Shown here piece by piece: positions 44,415 through 54,503 of a DNA stretch of 64,000 bases. The stretch lies in assembly GCA_964399735.1 (NCBI GenBank), contig CAYNSO010000004.1, positions 1 through 64,000 of the forward strand. The letters run 5' to 3'. Both the position numbers and the translations under genes were made by a program. The notes under the pieces are model-generated. The model was given only the letters and a program-made list of their open reading frames with translations, had not been told where the DNA came from and did not search any database. Numbering within the stretch: position 1 is the stretch's first letter; every line of letters begins with the position of its first letter. Source of the DNA: Fontivivens sp964399735 (GTDB taxonomy: Bacteria; Zhuqueibacterota; Zhuqueibacteria; Residuimicrobiales; Krinioviventaceae).

Positions 44415-47400
44415 TTACCGTAACAACAGCAGTTTTTTGGTCATGATCCGGTTTCCAGTTTTGAGGCGATAAAAGTAAACACCGCTGGCATATTGTGCTC
44501 CGTTCCATTCCAGGCTGTGCGAACCCGCTGCTTTAACGCCCTGGAACAGCGTTGCGGTCTCTTGTCCCGCTACGTTAAAAATTTTCAATTCAACCATGCC
44601 GGGCGCGGCTAAATCAAATCGTATCGTGGTGAGCGGATTGAAGGGATTCGGATAATTCTGGTATAGAGCAAATTGGGTTGGGGTACGATTACCCTCATTT
44701 TTAACCTCGCTGGCCAGGTCGTGCTGCCCGGGTGAGCCATGCACCTGGCTGGAGGTTACCCAATATTCGGGTTGGCCGGGGTCGCCGGCAGGGCGACGGT
44801 CTTGCGCCACCAGCGAATAACCAAGTGAATCCGGCAGGGTGGGCCAGGGCGCCTTGTCATTGTATTTAAAAGTAAAAACTGTATCGCCGCTTGCCTGTAA
44901 GAGGGTAATTCTTTCACCACTGTTGTCCAGTTGCCCTTCGTATTCTCCGAGGGGCATAAAGTTGTAGCGGCTAAAAAATTGTGCGCTGTTGGAGGCCAGC
45001 GTCAGTAACGCACCGCCGCCAATTTGTGTGCCCGGCGCAAAAGTATAATCAATACCATTTGTAAAAGCCGCCATCGTCAAATTCAGAGGCGTTTCGCCGC
45101 AGTTCCGTAATTCGATGAATTCAAATTCCCGTCCGTCTACATCGCCTTCATCAAGCGGATGATAATGGATTTCCGTAACCTTGAGCGCCGAAAGGTCTTC
45201 GGTGATGGCGAAAGTGGCCTGGCTTAACGCGCTCCACGAGGAACCCTGCAATGTCCTTGCTTTAATATGTGTTGTAGTGTTGAACTGTAATGGCGTTGAA
45301 TATGCCAGGGCAGAAGAGGATATTTCCCCGTTAACCGTGCTTTCACCGGCAAGCAGTTCCGGGAAAATGATGAAATCTGTGCTGCCGTTATGTTCGTTCA
45401 AACCCTGAATAGCCAAAATGTTTTCACCCTCAACAAGCTCGCTGATATGTTCGGAAATAAGAAAAGTTTCAGCTCCGGTATCCTCGTGCGAGGCGGTTGC
45501 TGCCGAGTTCCAGACTGGTGAATTTGGCGCATTGACCTTGGCAACCAGTACGCCGTTAATCCAGGCGACAAAGCCGTCATCATAGCGTACTTTTAAAATC
45601 AGGTTACCATAGTCAGCCAATTCGCCGGCAGGTATAGTAAAGGGGATACGGATATAACAGGAGGTATTGGCGGCAGCGTTGACGCCATTATACATATCGG
45701 CCCGGACATCGATTTGAATATAGGGGGTATAATCAGAATTATTATCATACCCCACGCCGCCGGCGCCGGAACGCCAGGAGGAATCATCAAAGCCTTGCAG
45801 CTTGCGCCATGCGACAGGAACAGTTTGGGTTGGCACCAAAACCTTTTTTATAGTATTTTCGTCAACAAGCAGGGTTGTTTTGGGAGTTACACCGGTTTGC
45901 GTATCAAGAGGATCATCACCATTGGTTGTATAATAAATAGCGCCGCTGTTTGTTGTCATGGTTAAATTAAAGTCTTTGGAAACCTTTCCCCCCTGGTGGC
46001 TTAAAACCGGCGGAGTTGCCTGTGGGTACCAGTCTTTGGCCCGAAACTGGTCAATAACAATATTGGTGCGCTGCGGCAAATAGTCATTTAAAATTGAATT
46101 GATTTCCGGCAGCCAGGCATTGTCGCGAGTTCGTGCAGGATTTGTTTTGACGCCGCCCCAGCGGGCCGATTCGGCAATGATAGCCTGGTCGATCTGTTCT
46201 TTTCGGGCCAGTATCCGTTCCCGGCAGGCTTCGGGGGTAAGCACACCGCCATTGTAAAAATGTTTGTAAACCCGGTCGGCAAAGTGTATACAATAGGTTG
46301 GGTGTGCAACCAATTGCTGGTGCAGCCATTGAGGATTAAATTGCCGGGACTGTTGTCCTGCCGGGTAAGGGCCGGTTCTGTTTTCGTTAACATTAAATAA
46401 AGTATGTTCGCCATCGTGACGAAAAAATTGAAAACCGGTACGACCGTTGCGGTTGTAAATCGCGTAAAAATTGTTTACCCCGGTATTGCCCATAAAGTTG
46501 GAGATGGGTGCATCCAAATCGCCGGAATAATAGATGCTCAACATGTAATCAATAAGATTATCCTCATCGAGCAGTATTTTAAATTCCGGATTTGGAGAGC
46601 CATCCGGATTACAGCCCTGAATTTTATAATAAGGAGCATCGGAAGTAAACCCGGCTCTGGCAATCGTCCATAATTCCTGCCAGGCATCTTCATACCCGTC
46701 AGTGGGAGTAACCGATCCGTCATTATGTTTGAGTACATCATAATCTTGCTTGTCTCCGCCAAAATAAGATTCGGCATAAGAGGCTTCGGAACGTTCCTGG
46801 GACTGGTACAACCCCCAATAAGCGCCATTGATATACAAATGATAATAGCGGCTGCGAGTATACGGCTGCCCCATATCCCGTTGCACATCCCGGTTAAATA
46901 CTTCACGTATTTCAGTATTATGTATATCGCCATAAGCAGCCCAGGAATAATTTTGGCCGGTACGCAGATCAATGTTATCAAATTCATCTACGCCTTCATC
47001 CTCAAACAGGGGAAATTCCAGTTTGGCATAACCATACTCTTCGCGAAAGAACAGTCTAAAGCCATGTTTGGGATTAAAATTATTGCGGTGCCAGCCGCCG
47101 CGAATACGTACGCCACAGTTGATCTGAAATCCTTCGCTGCTATCGGGCATAATCAGCTCTATGGAAGCCGGTCTTTCCCATTCCCGGCCGCTTTGCTGCG
47201 CATTCACATAGATACCGTTTTTCGTATCAAACAAATTTTTCAGGTCGGTGACCATTGAAATGGTCGGTATGGATAGCAGGGAGGAGGTTATTTTGTTTTT
47301 ATATTGAGTATTATTCAGCACATCCAAATCCATGCCATAATCCATCATCTGCCGGCTTTCGGTGGAAGCATTGCGCGCCGGCCAGCCGGGGCCCGGCGGA

Positions 47401-47795
47401 ACACCTTCGGGCGACAATTCACCGATTTGTTTGAGAAACAGATAGGTTTGCGTTATCGATGGCCCCAAAAGCGAATCGTTTGCTGTTGCACACGCCCGGA
47501 CAATAAATCCCGGCGCTTTGTCCCTGCCGGTTGTGTTGGCGGGGTCAACAAAGAGTTTGAGCGGCGCCGCACCGCTGATTGCGGTTGGCGAGGTCTCCGG
47601 ATCTGTGCCATCCAGGGTATATTTGATTATGGCATTATCAGTGGACGACATGAGTCTCAGTTCAAAGGCTTCATCGTAAAAACCATGCTCATGTGAGAAA
47701 CGTACTGCCGCTTTGCTTTTAGCCGAGGCGATTCCTGCCGATATAACAATTAATAATGTTATCAGCGTCTTGAATGCTAGTCCGGTCTTTTGCAT
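44415..47795 (-). CDS. CotH kinase-type secreted protein with lamin-tail and T9SS sorting domains
   Basis: 1126 residues. It has a signal peptide (about 1-25), a chitobiase/hexosaminidase C-terminal-like domain (30-120: 'IKYTLDGTDPE'), a CotH domain (about 205-520: 'VRIRGGWHRNNFNPKHGFRL', 'YGYAKLEFPLF', 'LKHNDGSV') and a second chitobiase-like domain ('GAIYYTTNGDDPLDTQTG', about 620). Next come a beta-sandwich with 'SYSWAAYGDI'-type and 'DDGFVAWINGVLV' segments, a lamin-tail domain (about 880-1010: 'EFEFIELRNCGETPLNL') and a sorting domain with 'LYQNYPNPFNPLTTI' near 1060. CotH proteins are spore-coat protein kinases in Bacillus; secreted bacterial homologues are of unclear activity. The start has AAAGGAG four bases upstream. 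A surface-anchored role is inferred. Its CotH kinase residues were not checked one by one. Confidence 0.88.
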   Translation of the reverse strand: MQKTGLAFKTLITLLIVISAGIASAKSKAAVRFSHEHGFYDEAFELRLMSSTDNAIIKYTLDGTDPETSPTAISGAAPLKLFVDPANTTGRDKAPGFIVRACATANDSLLGPSITQTYLFLKQIGELSPEGVPPGPGWPARNASTESRQMMDYGMDLDVLNNTQYKNKITSSLLSIPTISMVTDLKNLFDTKNGIYVNAQQSGREWERPASIELIMPDSSEGFQINCGVRIRGGWHRNNFNPKHGFRLFFREEYGYAKLEFPLFEDEGVDEFDNIDLRTGQNYSWAAYGDIHNTEIREVFNRDVQRDMGQPYTRSRYYHLYINGAYWGLYQSQERSEASYAESYFGGDKQDYDVLKHNDGSVTPTDGYEDAWQELWTIARAGFTSDAPYYKIQGCNPDGSPNPEFKILLDEDNLIDYMLSIYYSGDLDAPISNFMGNTGVNNFYAIYNRNGRTGFQFFRHDGEHTLFNVNENRTGPYPAGQQSRQFNPQWLHQQLVAHPTYCIHFADRVYKHFYNGGVLTPEACRERILARKEQIDQAIIAESARWGGVKTNPARTRDNAWLPEINSILNDYLPQRTNIVIDQFRAKDWYPQATPPVLSHQGGKVSKDFNLTMTTNSGAIYYTTNGDDPLDTQTGVTPKTTLLVDENTIKKVLVPTQTVPVAWRKLQGFDDSSWRSGAGGVGYDNNSDYTPYIQIDVRADMYNGVNAAANTSCYIRIPFTIPAGELADYGNLILKVRYDDGFVAWINGVLVAKVNAPNSPVWNSAATASHEDTGAETFLISEHISELVEGENILAIQGLNEHNGSTDFIIFPELLAGESTVNGEISSSALAYSTPLQFNTTTHIKARTLQGSSWSALSQATFAITEDLSALKVTEIHYHPLDEGDVDGREFEFIELRNCGETPLNLTMAAFTNGIDYTFAPGTQIGGGALLTLASNSAQFFSRYNFMPLGEYEGQLDNSGERITLLQASGDTVFTFKYNDKAPWPTLPDSLGYSLVAQDRRPAGDPGQPEYWVTSSQVHGSPGQHDLASEVKNEGNRTPTQFALYQNYPNPFNPLTTIRFDLAAPGMVELKIFNVAGQETATLFQGVKAAGSHSLEWNGAQYASGVYFYRLKTGNRIMTKKLLLLR

Positions 47796-48291
47796 TATGC
47801 TCCTTTATTCAAACAAAGTTTGAAAGAGTTTAGCAGATGTATGCAACCTGCTTTATCTAAATTCAGGTGTTCCATTGAACGCTTTACCCGGCTTGACAGA
47901 TTGTAAAGCCCTGGGGTATACCCGTGAAATGCTGTCGAGCCCGAAAGCAGTAATAAAAATAATGTTGTTTATTATTAATATACAGAAAAAAATTATTAAA
48001 ATGAAATTTTATGCTCAACAGTCAGCTAAATTCCAGGTCTGGCAAGACCGTTCTGCTTTACCATACCTTTCTGCCAGTGGTGGTTTTTAAAATTTTGCCT
48101 GGTCAAGATAAAAGCAATTAGAACAAGATTTTACAAATTAAAAACAACCGGTTTATATAATATCAAAATGCTTTCATATTTAATCAAAAGGGAATGAAAT
48201 CTATAATGAAACCGTTATTAAAGAAAACAGGCTGACTTGTAGATAAAGAGACCTGTACCATATAATATTTTAATGTTATTAAAGAGGCGCT
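47796..48291 (+). other. 496-base spacer with no recognised feature
   Basis: AT-rich intergenic sequence between a minus-strand and a plus-strand gene. It should contain both promoters. No consensus promoter, repeat or gene stood out. Confidence 0.35.
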
Positions 48292-49395
48292 ATGAAATCA
48301 AAAACCAGTCGCAGAGATTTTATAAAAAGCACAATGGGGCTTGGTTACCTGGCGATAGCTGCTCCGGCTTTGTTAACCGCAAAAGCGGTGAAAAACCCGC
48401 GACTCGACAAAAAATTGGGCATTGCCCTGGTGGGATTGGGATATTACAGCGCTGATCTTTTGGCGCCGGCCCTGCAGGAGACCAAAAATGTCACCCTGGC
48501 AGGTATTGTCACCGGCACCCCGGAAAAAGAAAAACAGTGGTCGGAAAAGTATCATATCCCGCCGGGGAATATTTATAATTATGAGAATTTTGATCGTATC
48601 GCTGAAAACCGGGATATTGATATTATTTATGTTGTATTGCCCAATTCCATGCACAAAGAATATACCATTCGCGCAGCGCAGGCAGGCAAACATGTTATCT
48701 GCGAAAAGCCAATGGCGTTGAGCGTTGCGGAATGCCAGGCGATGATAGACGCTTGCCGCCAAAACAATGTGCAGCTTTCCATTGGTTACCGGATGCAGTT
48801 TGAACCGCATACCCGTGAGCTGATGCGTTACCGTCGGGAAAAAGAGTTTGGCGGCATTAAATACGTCACGGCAGCTGCAGGCTTTGTAAACCGCGCCGCA
48901 TCAAGCCATTGGAAATTGCAATCATCCTATGGTGGCGGCGCTTTGATGGATATGGGCGTGTACAGCATTCAGGGTGCGCGCTATTCTATTGGCTCCGAAC
49001 CCGTGGCCGTTACCGCCCAACAATACAAAACTGACCCCGAGCGTTTTCAAGTTGAAGAAACAGTTATCATGCAACTAGAGTTCCCCGGCGGAGCGCTGGC
49101 AAATGTAATGACCTCGTTTTCTATCAATACAAGCATTCTGCATGTCGTAGCGGAAAAGGGCTGGATTGAATTGAATCCGTTTTCCAGCTACCGGGGGATA
49201 AAAATGCACACATCCAAAGGTCTTGTGCAACTGGCAGACGTGAATCAACAAGCAACGCAGATGGATGAAGTAGCCTGGTGCATTGCCAACCGGCAGCCCA
49301 TGAGCGTGCCCGGCGAGGAAGGCTTGCGAGACATCAGGATAATCGAGGCAGTTCGTGAATCCTTGCGCACTGGCGCCAGGGTGAGCCTGGTGTGA
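48292..49395 (+). CDS. Tat-exported Gfo/Idh/MocA family oxidoreductase
   Basis: 367 residues. The N-terminus has a twin-arginine signal (SRRDFIK with a hydrophobic stretch to about 30), so it is exported folded with its cofactor. Next comes a Rossmann fold ('IALVGLGYYSADLLAPAL', about 41-58), 'IDIIYVVLPNSMHKEY', the family motif 'CEKPMAL' with catalytic Lys, and a C-terminal domain with 'GGGALMDMGVYSIQGARY'. The family binds NAD(P) and oxidises or reduces sugars, as glucose-fructose oxidoreductase does in the periplasm. The sugar here is unknown. It stands alone upstream of the serine genes. GAGG lies four bases before the ATG. Confidence 0.9.
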   Translation: MKSKTSRRDFIKSTMGLGYLAIAAPALLTAKAVKNPRLDKKLGIALVGLGYYSADLLAPALQETKNVTLAGIVTGTPEKEKQWSEKYHIPPGNIYNYENFDRIAENRDIDIIYVVLPNSMHKEYTIRAAQAGKHVICEKPMALSVAECQAMIDACRQNNVQLSIGYRMQFEPHTRELMRYRREKEFGGIKYVTAAAGFVNRAASSHWKLQSSYGGGALMDMGVYSIQGARYSIGSEPVAVTAQQYKTDPERFQVEETVIMQLEFPGGALANVMTSFSINTSILHVVAEKGWIELNPFSSYRGIKMHTSKGLVQLADVNQQATQMDEVAWCIANRQPMSVPGEEGLRDIRIIEAVRESLRTGARVSLV

Positions 49396-50082
49396 TTTGA
49401 CATAACATGGGCAAAATTGCTTGCCCCAAAACGGGAATCACGCAAAGGCCCTTTGTTTTAATTGCCGTGGATTTCATAATCCGGGGCTTGAAGACAAAAA
49501 GATTCAGTCTTGAATACGGTTGTCAAAACCTTTTGGTAATATAATAGTAAATAATTGCCGGAGCGCTGTTGTTGGCAAAAAAAGATTTTTACAAATTTGT
49601 AACAAAAATGTATTGACAACACAACGGGATTTGATTATATTCTTGAAGAAAAAATAAAGCAATCCTGTTGACCGTTAATCAATAAAAATTCAGTTTTTTA
49701 GAGGATTGACAAAAACAGAAAAGAGATCAATATCTTTAATACTCAATCTTGACGGATTAAATCAAATTCATCACCACGGTAAAAATTGCAGATGAACCAG
49801 GTTTTGGTTCGCACTTTATTCATTCTACAGGTTACCGGGGAAAAGCAGGTCTTTCCGGTTTGGTAAATCAATACATTCCAGATAAAAAAATTATAAATTC
49901 AGGTAGCAGGGCGCTTTCAGTCTATGAAAATATTCTTGCTGGTGATGGGAAATTTGTTTTCGGTCAATACTGTGTTTTTAACGGATTTATTTTAGCTGGT
50001 ACAAAGCCGGCATACAAGGGGGGTCAATCAAGGTCTTTTTTTCTATAAGGAACCAAGCCATAACCATTAAAAGGAGATAAAG
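49396..50082 (+). other. long leader region upstream of serC
   Basis: 687 bases with no clear gene. A consensus-like promoter (49613-49641) would give a leader of about 430 bases before the serC start. An open frame of about 95 codons (about 49760-50048) has no usable start. No known riboswitch was recognised. Confidence 0.45.
49613..49641 (+). promoter_or_regulatory. sigma70-type promoter for serC-serA
   Basis: TTGACA (49613-49618), 17-base spacer, TATATT (49636-49641; five of six match TATAAT). Transcription would start near 49648, giving a leader of about 430 bases to the serC ATG at 50083. Confidence 0.65.
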
Positions 50083-51165
50083 ATGGGCAGAGTATACAAC
50101 TTTTCAGCAGGACCCGCTATGTTACCGGAATCGGTGTTAAAAAAGGCAGCCGCAGAAATGCTGGACTATCAGGGAACCGGCATATCTGTAATGGAAATGA
50201 GTCATCGATCCAAACCGTATGAAGCGATTAATAATGATGCGGAGGCATTGCTGCGGGAGTTGATGAATATTCCGGATAATTACAAGATTATTTTTATGCA
50301 AGGTGGAGGTTGCAGCCAGTTTGCCATGGTGCCGCTCAACCTGTTCCGCAAAAGCAACAAGGCCGATTATGTAAATACCGGCGAATGGTCTAAAAAAGCG
50401 ATCGCCGAGGCTAAAAAGTATGGAACGGTTCGGGTGGTGGCCTCTTCGGAAGACAAAACATTCAGTTATATTCCCCGGCTGGATAAAAGTATGTTCGACC
50501 AGGATGCCGATTATGCGTATATTGTTACCAATAATACAATTTACGGCACAATGTATAAACAACTTCCCGATGTTGGCAATTTGCCGCTGGTTGCAGACAT
50601 GTCCTCAAACTTTTTATCGCAGGTATATGATGTCACCAAATTTGGGCTGATCTTTGCCGGGGCGCAAAAAAATGTCGGGCCGGCCGGTGTTACCATAGTG
50701 ATCATTCGCGACGATCTGCCTGGCTATGCAAAAGATATTACCCCGACCATGCTCAATTATAAAATTCAAGCCGAGGCCAAATCATTATATAATACCCCGC
50801 CCTGTTACAGCGTTTATATTGCCAAACTGGTGTTTGAGTGGTTGAAAGAACTGGGAGGCATACCGGCCATAGAAAAAATTAACCGCGACAAAGCGGCGCT
50901 TCTTTATGATTTTTTAGATAATTCAAAACTGTTCAAAGGCACAGTCAATCCTCATGATCGTTCGCTGATGAACGTTCCTTTTGTATTGCCCACTGAAGAA
51001 TTGAACGAAAAATTTATCAAGGAAGCGGCTCAAAATGGTTTGGTGCAGCTAAAGGGGCATCGAACCGTGGGCGGTATGCGCGCCAGTATCTATAATGCGA
51101 TGCCGGTTGAAGGCGTTAAAAAACTGGTCGAATTTATGAAAAAATTTGAAACGGGTAACAAATAA
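50083..51165 (+). CDS. serC: phosphoserine aminotransferase
   Basis: 360 residues, the usual length for SerC. It converts 3-phosphohydroxypyruvate and glutamate to phosphoserine using pyridoxal phosphate; it is the second step of serine synthesis. The start 'YNFSAGPAMLPESVL' and 'GTGISVMEMSHRSK' are diagnostic, and the PLP lysine is in 'FAGAQKNVGPAG'. 'KGHRTVGGMRASIYNAMP' closes the active site. A strong AAGGAGA ribosome binding site precedes the ATG. The next gene, serA, starts 12 bases after the stop, so they form an operon. Confidence 0.98.
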   Translation: MGRVYNFSAGPAMLPESVLKKAAAEMLDYQGTGISVMEMSHRSKPYEAINNDAEALLRELMNIPDNYKIIFMQGGGCSQFAMVPLNLFRKSNKADYVNTGEWSKKAIAEAKKYGTVRVVASSEDKTFSYIPRLDKSMFDQDADYAYIVTNNTIYGTMYKQLPDVGNLPLVADMSSNFLSQVYDVTKFGLIFAGAQKNVGPAGVTIVIIRDDLPGYAKDITPTMLNYKIQAEAKSLYNTPPCYSVYIAKLVFEWLKELGGIPAIEKINRDKAALLYDFLDNSKLFKGTVNPHDRSLMNVPFVLPTEELNEKFIKEAAQNGLVQLKGHRTVGGMRASIYNAMPVEGVKKLVEFMKKFETGNK

Positions 51166-51177
51166 AAGGGAGGACCT

Positions 51178-52353
51178 ATGTTCAAAGTCAAGACCTTGAA
51201 TAAAATTTCTCCGATCGGGTTGCAAGAGTTACCGCGTACTCTATACGACATTTCCCCTGATATAACCGAACCCGATGCGATCATAGTGCGTAGTTACAAC
51301 ATGCTGGATATGGAATTACCGCCATCTCTCAAGGTGATCGCCCGTGCCGGCGCGGGGGTGAACAATATTCCCCTGGAAAAGTGCTCAGAAAAAGGAATTA
51401 TCGTTTTCAACACACCCGGAGCTAATGCCAATGGCGTAAAAGAACTGGCGCTGGCGGGCTTGTTGCTGTCTTCGCGCAAGGTGATAGAAGGTGTAAACTG
51501 GGCAAAAAGTCTGGTTGGCAGCGGTCAAGATGTTCCGCCATTTATCGAAAAGAACAAGGCTCAGTTCGAGGGGCCGGAAATAATTGGCAAGAAACTGGGA
51601 GTTATCGGACTCGGCGCGATTGGTGTTTTGGTAGCAAATGATGCCAGCGCTTTGGGGATGAATGTTATTGGCTTTGATCCCTTTATTACCATTGAACATG
51701 CCATGAATTTATCGCGCACCATCACCAGGGCGCAATCCATAGACCAGCTATTGTCCGATGCCGATTATATCAGCATTCACGTTCCCTTGACAGCAGAAAC
51801 CAAAGGAATGATCAACCAGGATAAATTTAACCTGATGAAAAAAGGCGCGCGGCTGCTCAACTTTGCCCGCGGAGGCCTGGTAAATAATAAAGACTTGATT
51901 GCTGCTATGGATGCCGGTATTATTTCTGTATATGTAACCGATTTTCCGGATGAAGAGTTGCTTAAAAACGACAAGGTTATCGGTATTCCGCATCTGGGCG
52001 CTTCTACCCCGGAATCTGAAGATAATTGCGCCGTAATGGCAGCCCAGCAATTAAGAGGCTACCTGGAATGCGGAAATTTAAAAAATTGTGTAAATTTTCC
52101 TGATTGTGAAATGCCCTTTTCGCGCAGCAATCGCTTGTTGATAATAAACAAAAATATTCCCAGAATGGTAGGGCAAATTACAGCGATCATTTCGGATAGA
52201 AATATCAATATTACCGATATGCTGAACCGCAACCTTGATAATTATGCTTATAATATCATTGATGTTGAAGGAATGCTGGATGATAATGATATTAAAAAGA
52301 TTAAAGCCATTGAAGGCGTTATTATGGTGCGTACTATAAATTGTAACTCTTGA
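51178..52353 (+). CDS. serA: D-3-phosphoglycerate dehydrogenase with ACT domain
   Basis: 391 residues. It oxidises 3-phosphoglycerate with NAD, the first step of serine synthesis. The substrate-binding part has 'IARAGAGVNNIPL', followed by the NAD-binding Rossmann motif 'GVIGLGAIGVLVAND'. 'LLNFARGGLVNN' and the catalytic His in 'GIPHLGASTPESE' follow. The C-terminal 75 residues are an ACT domain ('NKNIPRMVGQITAIISDRNI'), which suggests feedback control by serine or another amino acid. GGGAGG lies four bases before the ATG. The gene is coupled to serC by a 12-base spacer. Confidence 0.97.
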   Translation: MFKVKTLNKISPIGLQELPRTLYDISPDITEPDAIIVRSYNMLDMELPPSLKVIARAGAGVNNIPLEKCSEKGIIVFNTPGANANGVKELALAGLLLSSRKVIEGVNWAKSLVGSGQDVPPFIEKNKAQFEGPEIIGKKLGVIGLGAIGVLVANDASALGMNVIGFDPFITIEHAMNLSRTITRAQSIDQLLSDADYISIHVPLTAETKGMINQDKFNLMKKGARLLNFARGGLVNNKDLIAAMDAGIISVYVTDFPDEELLKNDKVIGIPHLGASTPESEDNCAVMAAQQLRGYLECGNLKNCVNFPDCEMPFSRSNRLLIINKNIPRMVGQITAIISDRNINITDMLNRNLDNYAYNIIDVEGMLDDNDIKKIKAIEGVIMVRTINCNS

Positions 52354-52460
52354 CGCATAAAATGGTGTTACAAACCGCGCCGTTTTTTTAATTTTTCTTT
52401 TAAAGTTGAAAAAGTGTAACCCTTTTTTGGCTTGTTAATATTTAACCCTGTAACAAAATT

Positions 52461-52775
52461 ATGAAAATACTGGCTCTTGAGCGAAACGTTCCCGGTATTA
52501 CGGATGAACAATTTTCGCCGTTCTTGAAAGAAGAAGCTGTAAGGGTGTGGGAACTATACCGGCAGGGGATTATCCGGGATATCTGGTTTCGCGCCGACCG
52601 CTGCGAAGCGGTTGTAATGCTGGAATGTAGTGATATTAATAAGGCTAGAGAATATCTCGATACATTGCCCCTGGTCAGGAATGGACTGATTAGTTTTGAG
52701 GTTGTTCCGCTGGCGCCCTATTCCGGTTTTGCACGTTTGTTCAGCAAAGACGATAACCCACAGGAATCGGAATAA
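52461..52775 (+). CDS. small muconolactone isomerase-like protein
   Basis: 104 residues, no signal peptide. 'KEEAVRVWELYRQGIIRDIWFR' and 'VVMLECSDINKAREYLDTLPLV' match the small ferredoxin-like fold of muconolactone delta-isomerase/YCII-type proteins. The ring-opening pathway itself is not seen in the window, so a true isomerase role is doubtful. It starts 107 bases after serA, without a strong ribosome binding site. The stop is 4 bases from the convergent U32 gene. Confidence 0.68.
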   Translation: MKILALERNVPGITDEQFSPFLKEEAVRVWELYRQGIIRDIWFRADRCEAVVMLECSDINKAREYLDTLPLVRNGLISFEVVPLAPYSGFARLFSKDDNPQESE

Positions 52776-52779
52776 TAGT

Positions 52780-54020
52780 TTATGCTTGCAGCTCGGTGCG
52801 CTCTGTTAACACATATAATTTATCGTTACGCCTTACTTTTGCCGGTACGGGAATGGTGGTATAAGCGCCTTTTTCAGCATGTTCAGTCGGCTGTTCATTG
52901 ATAAACAGGCTGTTTACACAGGTTTCCACATAACCGGTGGTTGGACCGCTGATGGTGATTGTATCACCAATTGCTACACCATGGTTTTCGATAGCAAATT
53001 CCGCAATTCCTGCTTTGGGAAAATAATTGTGCACATAACCGACGTAAATTTTTTGCCGTGTGGCCTGAGAGCCATACGACCTGCTCCATTCATCGATTTG
53101 CCTGCCCATATAATACCCGCCATGCCAGAAACCACGGTTGAATACCCCGGCAAGTTCTGTTTCCCAGCGGCTGATGTTTTCCCGGGTAAAAGTACCTGTA
53201 TAATAGCTGTTAATGGCTTCCCGGTAAGCTTGAGTAACATGGTATACATATTCTTCCCGCCGGCCCCGGCCTTCAATTTTAAATACTGTTGCCCCGGATT
53301 CAATCAATTTATCTATAAATTGAATGGTACATAGATCACGGGGTGACATGACATATTTATTGTCGATGACCAGTTCCTCTCCGGTAACATCATCAATAAC
53401 CTTGAAACTGCGCCGGCAGGTTTGCGAGCAATCGCCGCGGTTGGCGGAATGGCCGGTTAAACTCAGGCTCATATAACATTTGCCGGAGATGGAAACGCAC
53501 AGAGCGCCGTGAATAAACAGTTCTATTTTTACCAAATTCCCGGAAGGCCCGGTAATATTTTGCTGCAAAATAGCGTCGCAAATGGATTTAACCTGTTCAA
53601 TAGTCAACTCTCTGGCCAAAACAATAACATCGGCATAGCGGGCATAGAATTTAACCGCTTCGAGGTTGGAAACATTTGCCTGTGTAGAGATATGCACTTC
53701 CAGTCCAATTTGTCTGGCATATTGAATGGCGGCAATATCGCTGGCAATCACTGCTGAAATGCCGGTTTTTTTGGCTGCATTGCAGATAGTTTGCATTTCT
53801 TTGATTTCATTGTCATAAAGAATTGTATTCAATGCCAGGTAACTGCGAATATGATGTTGCCGGCAGGTATCGGCAATCTGTTCCAGTTCGTCCAGGGTGA
53901 AATTTTGAGCAGCGCGGGCGCGCATATTGAGCTTGCCCACTCCGAAATAGACCGAATCGGCGCCGGCCTGAATTGCTGCCTGAAGTGATGCAAAGGAACC
54001 GGCCGGCGCGGTTAGTTCTG
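52780..54020 (-). CDS. U32 family peptidase-like protein (TrhP/YegQ type), 5' end lost in the N run
   Basis: At least 413 codons are readable. The family signature 'ELFIHGALCVSISGKCYMS' is at about residue 165 of the visible part, with further cysteines in 'GDCSQTCRRSF'. The C-terminal beta-domain reads 'GVAIGDTITISGP'. Such proteins are now tied to tRNA hydroxylation (TrhP) in enterobacteria; a peptidase role is unlikely. A GTG at 53940 is not the true start: the frame continues upstream to 54018 as E-L-T-A-P-A-G-S-F-A-S-L-Q-A-A, the usual start of this family. The real start, probably only a few codons away, lies inside the gap at 54021-54120. Confidence 0.87.
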
Positions 54021-54120
54021 NNNNNNNNNNNNNNNNNNNNNNNNNNNNNNNNNNNNNNNNNNNNNNNNNNNNNNNNNNNNNNNNNNNNNNNNNNNNNNNN
54101 NNNNNNNNNNNNNNNNNNNN
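54021..54120. other. assembly gap (100 N)
   Basis: Exactly 100 undetermined bases, the usual size for a gap of unknown length in scaffolds. It hides the start of the U32 gene and may hide more sequence. Confidence 0.98.
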
Positions 54121-54222
54121 TTACTGGCCTGATTTTATTTCTGAAAAAATAATTTTTCCCCTGTTATTACCCGGTTCTATAATTCTGTTCAACAACTGTA
54201 GATGGATGTAGTGTTTTAGAGG

Positions 54223-54408
54223 TTATTGTTCTTTGTTATCCCGGTAAAACTGCATCAGCTTTTCCGCTTCCATTGGATTTAAATCGAACCTGGTTATTGC
54301 TTCTTCCACCAATTTCCAAAGGTTTGAACCCGAAGCGTCTTGCAGCGCAGTCGAGACCCAGCGAACCGCTCTTCTTATTCCTTCCCCTTCCGGCATCAAC
54401 CCTGTCAT
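54223..54408 (-). CDS. small conserved hypothetical protein
   Basis: 61 residues, helical and soluble. It begins 'MTGLMPEGEGIRRAVRWVS' and contains 'LVEEAITRFDLNPMEAEKLMQFY', a pattern I recall from short conserved proteins in proteobacteria. Function unknown. The frame is open from 54432, but the ATG at 54408 has GAAGGA seven bases upstream. It is between the N run and the isomerase gene, on the same strand as both. Confidence 0.62.
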   Translation of the reverse strand: MTGLMPEGEGIRRAVRWVSTALQDASGSNLWKLVEEAITRFDLNPMEAEKLMQFYRDNKEQ

Positions 54409-54472
54409 ATCATTGTCCTTCAATTGATGCAATAACAGAAAACATAATTACCAGATCATATTGTTTTAAAAA

Positions 54473-54495
54473 AAGGCCGGTTATGCACCGGCCTT
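54473..54495 (-). terminator. intrinsic terminator of the peptidyl-prolyl isomerase gene
   Basis: An 8-bp GC-rich stem AAGGCCGG / CCGGCCTT with a 7-base loop, followed on the minus strand by T-rich sequence (seven A on the plus strand). It is 9 bases past the stop codon. Confidence 0.85.
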
Positions 54496-54503
54496 GATTG
54501 CTT

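Noticed and set aside
49860..50048. 62-codon open frame before serC
   Set aside because: It has no good start codon or ribosome binding site; kept only as part of the leader observation.
53941..54020. Spacer between the U32 gene and the N run
   Set aside because: Translation shows that this stretch is coding sequence of the U32 gene.
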